This document shows positions 28,180 through 36,443 of a stretch of DNA of 64,000 nt, one piece after another. The notes below the pieces were generated by a model, which worked only from the letters and a program-made list of their open reading frames with translations, was not told the origin of the DNA and searched no databases. Numbering within the stretch: the first letter of the stretch is position 1; each line of letters begins with the position of its first letter. Both the position numbers and the translations under genes were made by a program. Source of the stretch: Bradyrhizobium sp. 139 (GTDB taxonomy: Bacteria; Pseudomonadota; Alphaproteobacteria; Rhizobiales; Xanthobacteraceae); assembly GCF_023074175.1 (NCBI RefSeq), contig NZ_JADPKS010000022.1:62001-126000 (forward strand). Direction: 5' to 3'.

Positions 28180-29121
28180 TCAAAATGGATTGACGTAGTT
28201 TGTGATCGCGATCTGGCGAAGCAGCACCTTGCGGATGATATGGGCCAGCTTGACGTGCTCGGTGAAGATCGCAGCGTCACCGGTGCTTCCGGCCGGAAAG
28301 CGCCGGGCAATCTCGGCATCGTCGAGCCGGATGCGAACGACAAACTGCGCCGAAGCAACAGCCTTGGACGCTACCGCCGCTCCCGATGTTTGCACCTGGC
28401 CGGACGCGACGGCCTGCAAAACGCTCTCGACCTTTCCGGCATAGACCTGACCCGGCAGGAACTTGAACGTCACCTCAACGGGTTGACCGGCTTCTACATA
28501 GCGGGCGTCGATCTGGGCGATTTCTGCGCCGATGATCGTATCTGACGTGTCGATGAAAGCCATCACCGGGGCCAGCGGCAGATTGGCCACCCGTGCGCCC
28601 TTGCGCAGCCCGAGGTTGGTGACGTAGCCGTCGGCCGGCGCGCGTACAGTGGTCTTGTCGAGATTCCACTTCGCACTTTCAAGCTGGGCCTTGAGCTGAT
28701 CGACTTCGGACTGCCGCTGCTCGACATCGAAGCCGCGGCCGGAATCGCGCTCGAACAATTGCGTCATCTGGGCAAGGCGTGTCACCGACAGTTTTAGCTG
28801 CGCCTCGATCGCCTTGACTTGCGCCTCGTACGGCACGGGATCGATGCGGAACAGGATGTCGCCGGCCTTGAGCGGCTTGTTCGCCTCGACGGGAACGTCG
28901 ATCACCTCGCCCGCCACGTCAGGCACGATCGAGACCGAGTTGCGCAACAGCAGCACCGATCCCTGCGGCGCGCCCCACCCCATCGGGATAAACAGGCCGA
29001 TATTGAGCAGCAGAAGAACAATGAAGGGCGACGCCTTCCAGAACAAGTTGAACCTGATGACACCGAAGTGAACCAAGGTGAACAACAGCACCAGATAGAC
29101 GCAGAGCATCGCGATGATCAT
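28180..29121 (-). CDS. HlyD-family membrane fusion protein (YibH-like)
   Basis: From ATG 29121 the 313-residue protein has two N-terminal membrane helices, then the HlyD pattern: a first lipoyl-like half (VPVEANKPLKAGDILFRIDPVPY), a coiled hairpin (KAIEAQLKL...SEVDQLKAQLESAKWNLDKTTV) and a second half (RAPADGYVTNLGLRKGARV). It overlaps by 4 bp with an upstream DUF3302 gene, the same pairing as E. coli yibH-yibI. No inner-membrane pump or outer channel gene is adjacent. Its role is likely in the cell envelope or export of small compounds, not established. Confidence 0.88.
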   Translation of the reverse strand: MIIAMLCVYLVLLFTLVHFGVIRFNLFWKASPFIVLLLLNIGLFIPMGWGAPQGSVLLLRNSVSIVPDVAGEVIDVPVEANKPLKAGDILFRIDPVPYEAQVKAIEAQLKLSVTRLAQMTQLFERDSGRGFDVEQRQSEVDQLKAQLESAKWNLDKTTVRAPADGYVTNLGLRKGARVANLPLAPVMAFIDTSDTIIGAEIAQIDARYVEAGQPVEVTFKFLPGQVYAGKVESVLQAVASGQVQTSGAAVASKAVASAQFVVRIRLDDAEIARRFPAGSTGDAAIFTEHVKLAHIIRKVLLRQIAITNYVNPF

Positions 29122-29363
29122 TGGCGCGGCTCCGTCTGTCGTGGCGCCGGCACGTCGACATAGGCCCAAATCAGCGCGACCGGCCACAGCGCGAAGCCGC
29201 AGATCAGGGTGACCCATCCGGCGACCGTCACGGCTTCGGCCCAGGGATGCCCGCGGGTCTTGGCGATGTGTCCTGGCAGCCAGCCGGCGATGCAGAACAC
29301 GGCGACCACGCAGGCCACCAGAATGATCAGGACGATCCAGGCGAAGATATCGAAACCGCTCAT
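29118..29363 (-). CDS. DUF3302 inner-membrane protein (YibI-like)
   Basis: The 81-residue protein has two membrane helices separated by a short loop (GHIAKTRGHPWAEAVTVAGWVTLICGFALWP), typical of DUF3302. The start is ATG 29363, which has AGAGGGA 4 bases upstream; the upstream-extended frame lacks such a site. Its stop overlaps the HlyD-like gene (ATGA), so the two are translationally coupled. Function unknown. Confidence 0.82.
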   Translation of the reverse strand: MSGFDIFAWIVLIILVACVVAVFCIAGWLPGHIAKTRGHPWAEAVTVAGWVTLICGFALWPVALIWAYVDVPAPRQTEPRQ

Positions 29364-29469
29364 GAGATCCCTCTCCGCAGGCTGCTTCCAACTCCGGATG
29401 TTCAACCTGCGGCACTCATTTCTGCGGCTTTCGCTGCCAGTTGCAGCTCGGCAGCTGCCGCTGCTTGGG

Positions 29470-30489
29470 TCACTTCTCCGAAGGAAAAATCGACTTCCAG
29501 TCCTGTTTCATATCGACGACCGTCCATTTCCGAGCTGCCGCCTCATCCAGCGCCTTGCCGAGTTTTCCGACCTTCGACTGCCGGTCGTAGGCGTATTCGC
29601 GATCCGCATCGGTGTGGTGGACGAGACCTGCGAAGCGAATCCCCTCGCCGGCGGCGGTCCATTGCAGCATCTGCAGATCGCCATCGGAATTGCCGAACGC
29701 AAATATGGGACGGCGTCCGATGAAGCGGTTAATGCCGACCGGCTTGCCGGGGCCGTCATCGACGAATTCGATTTTGGGTGTCTTCAGCAACGAAGGCTTG
29801 GCGCCGGCATCCATCCGAAATTTGACGACGCCGGACGAGCCGGCCACCTGCTCGGGCGGAATGCCGTAGACCTTCTCTGCAAACACACGCATGAACTCGA
29901 CGCCGCCGCCAGAGACGATGAAGGTCTTGAAGCCGTTGGCGCGGAGGTAACCGAGCAACTCCAGCATCGGCTGGTAGACGAGGCTGTTATAGGGCCTGTT
30001 GAACCGCGGATGACGCGCGCTCGCGAGCCATTCGGCAACGATCTTGTTGAATTCGGTCGTCGTGATGCCGGTGTGAGTGGCGGCAACAATTTCCAGCAAT
30101 CCCTTTTCGCCGGATGCCGCCAGCGCCGCCGGGTCCTTCTCCAGTACCGCCTTGAACGGCTGCCGCGTCTTCCATTCCGGATGCTGCGGCGCCAGTGCCT
30201 TGATGCGATCAAAAGCGAACGCGGCCTGAAAATAGAACGGCTGCTCGCACCAGAGTGTGCCGTCGTTGTCGAAGGTCGCGATGCGCTGCTCGGCGGGAAC
30301 GAAATCGGCACCACCTTGCGTCGTGACGCGCCCGACGAATTCGGTGATGGATTTCTTGACTGCGCCATCGTTCCAGGAAGGCAGCGGGTCGGATTGTGCG
30401 AAGGCACTTGTTTGGAGGAACGCGAGACCGAGGATAGACAACACAGCCAAAGCCGTCCGGCGAGGTCTCCAAGCCAGGAAAGCGAACAT
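29470..30489 (-). CDS. Secreted HAD-superfamily phosphatase
   Basis: The 339-residue protein has a signal peptide (about residues 10-31, ending in ASAFAQ) and the HAD motif I as FDNDGTLW, whose first Asp is the nucleophile. SGGG (motif II) and FGNSDGDLQML (motif IV) follow. It is close to phosphoserine-phosphatase-like HADs and likely works in the periplasm. The substrate is unknown. Its AGAGGA site sits 7 bases before ATG 30489. It is 88 bp downstream of the sulfatase gene on the same strand, with a strong hairpin between them. Confidence 0.87.
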   Translation of the reverse strand: MFAFLAWRPRRTALAVLSILGLAFLQTSAFAQSDPLPSWNDGAVKKSITEFVGRVTTQGGADFVPAEQRIATFDNDGTLWCEQPFYFQAAFAFDRIKALAPQHPEWKTRQPFKAVLEKDPAALAASGEKGLLEIVAATHTGITTTEFNKIVAEWLASARHPRFNRPYNSLVYQPMLELLGYLRANGFKTFIVSGGGVEFMRVFAEKVYGIPPEQVAGSSGVVKFRMDAGAKPSLLKTPKIEFVDDGPGKPVGINRFIGRRPIFAFGNSDGDLQMLQWTAAGEGIRFAGLVHHTDADREYAYDRQSKVGKLGKALDEAAARKWTVVDMKQDWKSIFPSEK

Positions 30490-30534
30490 GCGACAATCCT
30501 CTCACGTGAGCTTGACTGCACGTAGCTTTGATCT

Positions 30535-30560
30535 GCCGGCCCGCTCGAGGGCGGGCCGGC
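30535..30560 (-). other. Strong hairpin between sulfatase and HAD genes
   Basis: GCCGGCCCGC (30535-30544) and GCGGGCCGGC (30551-30560) form a perfect 10-bp stem with a 6-base loop, 17 bp past the sulfatase stop. There is no U-tract on either side, so it may stabilise the upstream mRNA or lower read-through into the HAD gene rather than terminate fully. Confidence 0.55.
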
Positions 30561-30577
30561 TCAAAGGTGCCTGCCAA

Positions 30578-32398
30578 TCAGCGAGCCTCAAGCTGCTGCT
30601 GGATGATCTTGTTCAATCCGGCGCGGACCTTCTCGACGTCGATTCCCTCCGTGAGCGCTTTCTTTTGCTTGATGCCGTCCATCATGCCTTCCAGAATGTT
30701 GGCCGGATTGAAACTCGGCGGGAACGAGCGAGGCGGGAAATCCTTGAACGTCGCCACGAATTTGAAGACTTCGTCCATCATTCCGTAGGCCCCACCGACG
30801 TGGTTCAAGTTCCAGTCCCAATAGGTATTCGACGTGACGTCGGCCCGTTCGAAAGGATCCTGCATCAGGTTGTAGATCTTCTGTAGGCGGAGCGTCGTGA
30901 AGGGTTCGGCCCAGACGCCCATCGTGCCTTCCTTGCGCTGTTCGGAGAAGACGTATTTGTAGTCCCCCTGCCGCATGCACACCAGCAGGCCGTCATCGTC
31001 GGAATAAAAGAATTTGTCGCGCGCGCTTTTCGTGCCGTTGTTGGTCGCTGCGCTTCCGCTCACGTTGCGCAGGAACGCCGACTGGTCGTAGCCATCGAGA
31101 TGGACCTTATAGTTGATGCCGTTGGCGGTGTAGCCGGCTTTGAGCTTGTTGACGATGTCGGGCTCGCCGGCGATCGAGCAGAAAGTCGGTATCCAGTCAT
31201 TGTGACTCATCAGCTCGTTGCTGACGGTGCCCGGCTTGATTGTGCCGGGCCAGCGAACCAGGCAGGGCACGCGGAAGGCGCCCTCCCAATTGGTGTTCTT
31301 CTCGGAGCGGAACCAGGTCATGGCGCCGTCGGGCCAGGTGTTCATGTGAGGCCCGTTATCGGTGGAGTAGACGACGATGGTATCGTTCGCGATGCCCATG
31401 TCATCAAGCGCCTTGAGCAGGTTGCCGACGATATCGTCGTGTTCCTGCATGCCGTCGATATATTCGCTGTCACCGTGGGTGTAGCGGCCGCGATGCTCAG
31501 CGCGAACGTGGGTGCGCAAGTGCATGCGCGTCGCATTGAACCAGCAGAAGAACGGCTTGCCCGCCGCCTGCTGTCGTTTCATGTAGTCGATGGCCGCCGC
31601 CGAGGTTTCGTCGTCGATTGTCTCCATTCGCTTCTTGGTCAGGGCACCGGTATCCTCGATGGTCTGCTTGCCGATCTTGCCGAAGCGCGGATCGACCGTG
31701 GGATCGTCGCGGTCGGTCGCCTTGCACCTCAGAACGCCGCGCGGACCGAATTTGGCACGGTAGGCCGGGTCCTTGGGATAATCCGGCAGTTCCGGTTCTT
31801 CCTCAGCATTGAGATGATAAAGGTTGCCGAAAAACTCGTCGAAGCCGTTCACGGTCGGCAGCGATTCATTGCGGTCGCCGACGTGGTTCTTGCCAAACTG
31901 GCCGGTGGTGTAGCCGAGATTTTTCAGCAGGCCGCCGATAGAAGGATCGAGCTGGCTCATTCCCATTGGCGCACCGGGGAAGCCGACCTTGGTCAGCCCG
32001 GTGCGAATGCCGTGCTGGCCAGTGAGAAACGCGGCGCGGCCAGCCGTACAAGACTGCTCGCCGTAATAATGTTGCATCTTGATGCCTTCGCGGGCGAGGC
32101 GATCGATGTTCGGCGTCTCGTAGCCCATCAGACCGTTGGAATAGGCGCTGATGTTCGCGATCCCGATGTCGTCGCCCCAGATCACCAAAATGTTCGGCTT
32201 CCTGCCGGATGCCGGGGCAGGAGCGGCCGGCGCCGAAGGCGCCGCCTTCTGGGCCTGTGCCAACGCGCCTGAGGTCAGCGTCACCGCGGCAACCAGGCTC
32301 GACGTTCCAAGCAGGATATTGCGACGGCTGACGGTGCGGCTGCCGGTATCGCCGGTGAAGGCTTCGCTATGGTCGTTTGCCTTTTCTTCGCTGGACAT
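30578..32398 (-). CDS. Tat-exported arylsulfatase (formylglycine type)
   Basis: A 606-residue sulfatase of the alkaline-phosphatase superfamily. Metal ligands D76-D77 are in IWGDD, and the active-site C117 is in C-T-A-G-R, the Cys-type sequence converted to formylglycine; DNGPH is a further ligand group. A twin-arginine signal (SRRNILLG, about residues 24-48) implies export after folding. The gene for a formylglycine-generating enzyme lies 33 bp upstream on the same strand, so the cofactor can be installed in the cytosol first. The sulfate ester substrate is unknown; GGAGAG precedes the ATG. Confidence 0.93.
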   Translation of the reverse strand: MSSEEKANDHSEAFTGDTGSRTVSRRNILLGTSSLVAAVTLTSGALAQAQKAAPSAPAAPAPASGRKPNILVIWGDDIGIANISAYSNGLMGYETPNIDRLAREGIKMQHYYGEQSCTAGRAAFLTGQHGIRTGLTKVGFPGAPMGMSQLDPSIGGLLKNLGYTTGQFGKNHVGDRNESLPTVNGFDEFFGNLYHLNAEEEPELPDYPKDPAYRAKFGPRGVLRCKATDRDDPTVDPRFGKIGKQTIEDTGALTKKRMETIDDETSAAAIDYMKRQQAAGKPFFCWFNATRMHLRTHVRAEHRGRYTHGDSEYIDGMQEHDDIVGNLLKALDDMGIANDTIVVYSTDNGPHMNTWPDGAMTWFRSEKNTNWEGAFRVPCLVRWPGTIKPGTVSNELMSHNDWIPTFCSIAGEPDIVNKLKAGYTANGINYKVHLDGYDQSAFLRNVSGSAATNNGTKSARDKFFYSDDDGLLVCMRQGDYKYVFSEQRKEGTMGVWAEPFTTLRLQKIYNLMQDPFERADVTSNTYWDWNLNHVGGAYGMMDEVFKFVATFKDFPPRSFPPSFNPANILEGMMDGIKQKKALTEGIDVEKVRAGLNKIIQQQLEAR

Positions 32399-32431
32399 TT
32401 CAACTCTCCGTTCATTGCACGACAGTAAAAA

Positions 32432-33421
32432 TCATCGCGTAGCTGGGCTCCTGACGACGCACCGGAACCCGAGGTGGCTGGTGGAGGTATCGATCGCCTC
32501 GGCATGCCGCGCCGCCGGGCGATAACGTCGGCAATAATTCGGCGCGCACAGGTGCGAGCCGCCCTTGATGACCTTGCGCGGAATTTTGATGTTCGGCTGG
32601 CCGGGATCATAGCTGCCGTTCTCGCGCCCGCCGCGGGGATTCTCCGGAATACAGCACGCCTTCGGCGCATCGGCCTCGTGTTTGGGCGCATACCAGTCGG
32701 ACGTCCATTCCCAGACATTGCCGATCATGTCGTGGACGCCGTAGCCGTTCGGCGGAAAGGCCGTCACCGGCGAGGTGCGCTCGTAGCCATCCGTGTTCAG
32801 ATTCTGCCCTGGAAATTCGCCCTGCCAGGTATTGGCCATGTGCGCGCCAGCGGGTGTGAACTCATTGCCCCAGGCGAATTCCGCACCATCGAGCCCGCCG
32901 CGCGCGGCGAATTCCCATTCTGCCTCGGTCGGCAGCTCCTTTCCCGCCCATTGCGCATAAGCGAGCGCATCGGAGAACGAGACGTGCACGACCGGATGGC
33001 GGTCGAGCGCATTGATGTTGCTCTTCGGCCCATAGGGATGACGCCAATCCGCGCCTTTCATGAAATCCCACCACTGGCTCCAGTCGCGCAAATTCGTCAC
33101 CCGCGGCGGCGGCGAGAACACCAGCGAGCCAGCATAGAGCATGTGAGGCAGTGCGCCGGGATAGTCCTTCGGGTCGGGCGGAACCTCGGCAAACGTCCGA
33201 TGGCCGGTCGCCCTGACGAACTCCTTGAACTGGTGGTTCGTCACCGGCGTGCGGTCGATCCAGAAATCGTCCACCGTCACGCGGTGGACCGGCGCCTCCT
33301 CGGGATAATGATCGTTCGAGCCCATACGAAACGTACCGCCTGGAATCCCGACCATGTCACGGGTTCGGTCATCCTCCGACGGTCGTTCGTTCGGCCCGAT
33401 CTCGGTCCGCTGCAATGCCAT
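32432..33421 (-). CDS. Formylglycine-generating enzyme (sulfatase maturase, SUMF1 family)
   Basis: The 329-residue protein starts with PGGTFRMGS, has LPTEAEWEFAARGG and VWEWTSDWY, and ends in GFRC; these are FGE-sulfatase landmarks. The copper-binding cysteine pair of genuine aerobic FGE is present as C292 and C297 in SHLCAPNYC, so it should oxidise the C-x-x-x-R cysteine of the adjacent sulfatase to formylglycine. No signal peptide is seen, which suits cytosolic action. GGAG lies 8 bases before ATG 33421. Adjacent gaps of 33 and 25 bp suggest an operon with the sulfatase and the upstream secreted protein. Confidence 0.93.
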   Translation of the reverse strand: MALQRTEIGPNERPSEDDRTRDMVGIPGGTFRMGSNDHYPEEAPVHRVTVDDFWIDRTPVTNHQFKEFVRATGHRTFAEVPPDPKDYPGALPHMLYAGSLVFSPPPRVTNLRDWSQWWDFMKGADWRHPYGPKSNINALDRHPVVHVSFSDALAYAQWAGKELPTEAEWEFAARGGLDGAEFAWGNEFTPAGAHMANTWQGEFPGQNLNTDGYERTSPVTAFPPNGYGVHDMIGNVWEWTSDWYAPKHEADAPKACCIPENPRGGRENGSYDPGQPNIKIPRKVIKGGSHLCAPNYCRRYRPAARHAEAIDTSTSHLGFRCVVRSPATR

Positions 33422-33446
33422 GGCACCGGCTCCAGATAATGGCGCG

Positions 33447-33932
33447 CTACCCGCAATAGTCCCAGAAGCCCTGGGTGCGCGACGGGTCGGTGTAATACCA
33501 GCACATGCCCGGAGCGGGAGCAGCGCCTGCCCAAGCAGCGGCCGTAGCGGCGGTTACAAAGCCGATGGCAGCGCCGGCGGCGATGGCTCCGCCCCTCGGC
33601 CAATAGTACCGACCCGGCCGTGCCCAACGCACGCCGCCGCCGGCATATCCCGGGCGAACCACGGCGCCACGGCGTACGACGGTGCGGCTCGCGACGCCGC
33701 CGCGCGGTCCTATGACAGTGGTGCGGCGCACCGCTCCGCCGCGCCGCACGACAACGACGTTGACGACAGAACTCTCCTGCTTGATCTGGTATCCCAGCAT
33801 ACCGGCAGTGCCAGTATTAATGGCCGAGGCCGTTGACGACGCGATGCCGAGGGTCGCCATACCCAAGATAAGTGCAAGACCCGATCGGCGAATCGCTCTT
33901 GATCGAGCCACTTTTTTGAAGACAAACCGCAT
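33447..33932 (-). CDS. Secreted Gly/Arg/Val-rich protein with conserved C-terminal Cys motif
   Basis: From ATG 33932 (AGG 7 bases upstream) the 161-residue protein has a signal sequence to about residue 38, a low-complexity Val/Arg/Gly middle with VVVRRGGAVRR repeats, a hydrophobic Ala/Gly segment, and a C-terminal MCWYYTDPSRTQGFWDYC segment with two Cys that may form a disulfide. No function is known. It heads the FGE-sulfatase unit and faces a large dyad in its promoter region. Confidence 0.75.
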   Translation of the reverse strand: MRFVFKKVARSRAIRRSGLALILGMATLGIASSTASAINTGTAGMLGYQIKQESSVVNVVVVRRGGAVRRTTVIGPRGGVASRTVVRRGAVVRPGYAGGGVRWARPGRYYWPRGGAIAAGAAIGFVTAATAAAWAGAAPAPGMCWYYTDPSRTQGFWDYCG

Positions 33933-33959
33933 TTCTACACCTTTCCACATTCATCTTAA

Positions 33960-34041
33960 GTTGAGCACGTGGCGAGATTGGTCGGGTTCCTTCCTTACTC
34001 CTGGCCGATTAGGCCAGTTCCCGACCATAACCTAACTCAAC
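33960..34041. promoter_or_regulatory. Nested dyad in a divergent promoter region
   Basis: Three inverted pairs lie inside one another: GTTGAG/CTCAAC (33960-33965, 34036-34041), GTCGGG/CCCGAC (33981-33986, 34020-34025) and CTGGCC/GGCCAG (34001-34006, 34012-34017). They fall in the 371-bp gap between the secreted-protein gene and the COG4313 gene. The gap is otherwise empty. The dyad could be an operator for a dimeric regulator or a leader structure. Confidence 0.4.
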
Positions 34042-34303
34042 ACGCCTGTGATGTACGATTTGTGCCAATCTTCGAAAGCCGCGATTCATGCCCTAAAAAC
34101 AGGCTGGTATGACACTGATCATTCGGCGTCGCTCGCGCCGATTTGTTGGACAATTCAATTCAAAGCGACACAAATGCCACAGCATCGCTGTTCGAACGTT
34201 CGCTTATAAATTGAACGGTTGTTGTCACGCCGGAATGCCGGATAGAATAACAGGACTGCGGTTTGCGATCAGCCGCTTCGCTATCGCGAATGGAGGTGGG
34301 CCA

Positions 34304-35311
34304 ATGCGACATCATGTCGCCGCCGCACTTATAGTCGGCGCACTGCTTTGCCTGAACGATGCACCGGCGCTTGCGGCCGAAGGCGGCATCGGCACCTACC
34401 TGATGGGATCGCGCTCGAACGGCGCCGGCATTACGCCTCCTCCTGGCGTCTTCTTTAGTGACGACACCTATTTCTATGACGCAAAAATCGGTGGTGGAAA
34501 ATCGCTCCCGTTTGGCGGATTGCTGGTCGCGAATGTTTCGGTGCAGACTTGGCTGAATCTTCCCACCACGCTTTGGGTGACGCCGGCGAAAATCCTCGGC
34601 GGCGATCTCGCGTTTTCCGTGACGTCGTCGGTCGGCGAGCCGCGCGTCAATGCCGGCCTGTTGGTCAATTCTCCGCGGTTGGGCCCAATCGGCGTCAACG
34701 TTACCGACGCCAATGCCAATCTCAGTGACTTCTTCGTGCAATCCTTTGTCGGATGGCAGGCGGGCAACTTGCACTGGCAACTGGGAATCGCCGGCGTGAT
34801 TCCGTCGGGCACCTATGTCGCGGGACAGCTCTCGAACGCCTCGCTGAACCGTCCGGCGATCGATCTGTTCGGGACCGTGACATGGCTCGATCCGGCCGCC
34901 GGCTGGGACTTGTCGGCCGCCGCGGGATTCACCTTCAACCAGACCAACACTGCGACCGACTACAAGACCGGCGACGAATTCCACCTGGAGTGGGCCGCGA
35001 CCAAATATCTCAGCAAGGAGTTCACGATCGGCCTGGTCGGCTACTATTACCAGCAGCTCACACCCGATACCGGCACCGGTGCACGCCTGGGCTCATTCGA
35101 AGGGCGCGTGGTCGCGCTCGGCGGCGCCATCGGCTACACATTTGAAGTTGGCAAGCTGCCGGTCTCGACGCGACTCAAAGTCTATCGCGAGTTCGACGCC
35201 GTCAACCATCTGGAGGGAACGGCGGGCTTCTTCACATTGTCCTTGCCGCTGGCCATTGACGCCTCGGTCGCTACAGCAGCCGCAGGAAAAAACATAAAGG
35301 CCAAATTCTAG
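34304..35311 (+). CDS. SphA/COG4313 family outer-membrane protein, copy 1
   Basis: The 335-residue protein starts at ATG 34304, with GGAGGTGG a few bases upstream. It has a signal peptide (about residues 1-25, ending APALAAE) and alternating strand segments consistent with a beta-barrel of the phenol-meta-pathway family (Pfam Phenol_MetA_deg, COG4313), e.g. GWDLSAAAGFTFNQTNTATDY and FHLEWAATKYLSKEFTIGLVGY. Family members are thought to help hydrophobic compounds cross the outer membrane. An AraC gene follows 83 bp downstream. A second copy lies at 46369. Confidence 0.85.
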   Translation: MRHHVAAALIVGALLCLNDAPALAAEGGIGTYLMGSRSNGAGITPPPGVFFSDDTYFYDAKIGGGKSLPFGGLLVANVSVQTWLNLPTTLWVTPAKILGGDLAFSVTSSVGEPRVNAGLLVNSPRLGPIGVNVTDANANLSDFFVQSFVGWQAGNLHWQLGIAGVIPSGTYVAGQLSNASLNRPAIDLFGTVTWLDPAAGWDLSAAAGFTFNQTNTATDYKTGDEFHLEWAATKYLSKEFTIGLVGYYYQQLTPDTGTGARLGSFEGRVVALGGAIGYTFEVGKLPVSTRLKVYREFDAVNHLEGTAGFFTLSLPLAIDASVATAAAGKNIKAKF

Positions 35312-35394
35312 ACAACTTGGCGGTGAACTCTGTCGGTTACGCCGCCGGGGATAGGTACCGTTGCCTCGTCTCGGACAGACAGGAGTCCGGGGTG

Positions 35395-36405
35395 ATGGGC
35401 CAATCCAGTCCGATGCAGGTGCAGGTGCGCAGCCTCGAAAGTTTCGAGGAACTGAATGACGCGGTTCGCGGCACCAACAGGGAGGTCGTGCAACTCGGTC
35501 GAGGACGCCTTCGTGGGCATCTGGCGCACTTCGCAATCGATGAATTGTCGTTCGACGTCGGGGAATTCTCGGTCGGCATGCGATCGCGGGGTGTCCCGAG
35601 CGACCATAGAGTATCCATCGGAATGCTTACAGGATGTACCGACAAGGTCACACAATGGTCCCGCGAGATGCATGCGGGGGACGTTATGGTTACGCCGCCC
35701 GGCGGCGAGCACGACGCTCGCTACTTCGGAGGCGCGTCTTTCGCGGTGATCTCCCTTTCGTTCGCCGACATATGCTCCTTCTTTGCAAGCGAACCGCGAG
35801 CGCAAGATGCGAATTCCTGGAGACAGAACATCTTCCGCGCCGCCCCCCAATCCACCAGCCTCCTCCTTTCTCGCTTGAACGGTCTATTGGCGCGGCTGCG
35901 GGATCAAAACATCGCGCTGACCAGAGAGGCTGCACAATTCTGGAGGCGATCGATCATCGAAGCGATGACCGCCACTGTTCTGCCAAACGTTCCATCTGAT
36001 GACGATCGCTCGCTTTCATCGGCCTCGAAGATCGTCAGGAGAGTTGAAGAATACCTCGATCGAGCAGGAATGGTGCCCATCCATATTTCCCAGATCTGCG
36101 GCGATCTCAACGTCTCCAGGCGCACGCTGCATCGAGCGTTCCACGATGTGCTCGGAATAGGTCCGGTGGCGTTTCTTCATCACAGACGGCTATGTTCAAT
36201 CCATTCGGTTCTTCGCTGCAGCGATCCGACCACGACAACAATAGCAGACGTTGCCCTCCAACATGGCTATCTGAACCCGGGCAGATTTTCCGACTACTAC
36301 CGTTCACTTTTCGACGAGTATCCCTCTCAAAGTTTCGGTCGGAGGTTTGTTCGCTCCGTATCGATTGAGCGAAAACACCGTCCAGCATTCACGCATCGGC
36401 GTTGA
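35395..36405 (+). CDS. AraC-family transcriptional regulator, full length
   Basis: The 336-residue protein has an N-terminal AraC-binding-like half and a C-terminal double HTH (ISQICGDLNVSRRTLHRAFHDVLGIGP and IADVALQHGYLNPGRFSDYYRSLF). The chosen start, ATG 35395, has AGGAG nine bases upstream; the frame is open further. The HTH is related to that of the short AraC protein at 45753. The likely neighbour target is the upstream COG4313 gene. The effector is unknown. Confidence 0.85.
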   Translation: MGQSSPMQVQVRSLESFEELNDAVRGTNREVVQLGRGRLRGHLAHFAIDELSFDVGEFSVGMRSRGVPSDHRVSIGMLTGCTDKVTQWSREMHAGDVMVTPPGGEHDARYFGGASFAVISLSFADICSFFASEPRAQDANSWRQNIFRAAPQSTSLLLSRLNGLLARLRDQNIALTREAAQFWRRSIIEAMTATVLPNVPSDDDRSLSSASKIVRRVEEYLDRAGMVPIHISQICGDLNVSRRTLHRAFHDVLGIGPVAFLHHRRLCSIHSVLRCSDPTTTTIADVALQHGYLNPGRFSDYYRSLFDEYPSQSFGRRFVRSVSIERKHRPAFTHRR

Positions 36406-36443
36406 AGCCGTATCGTTGCAACGAATGTGACCGCTGATTTTGA

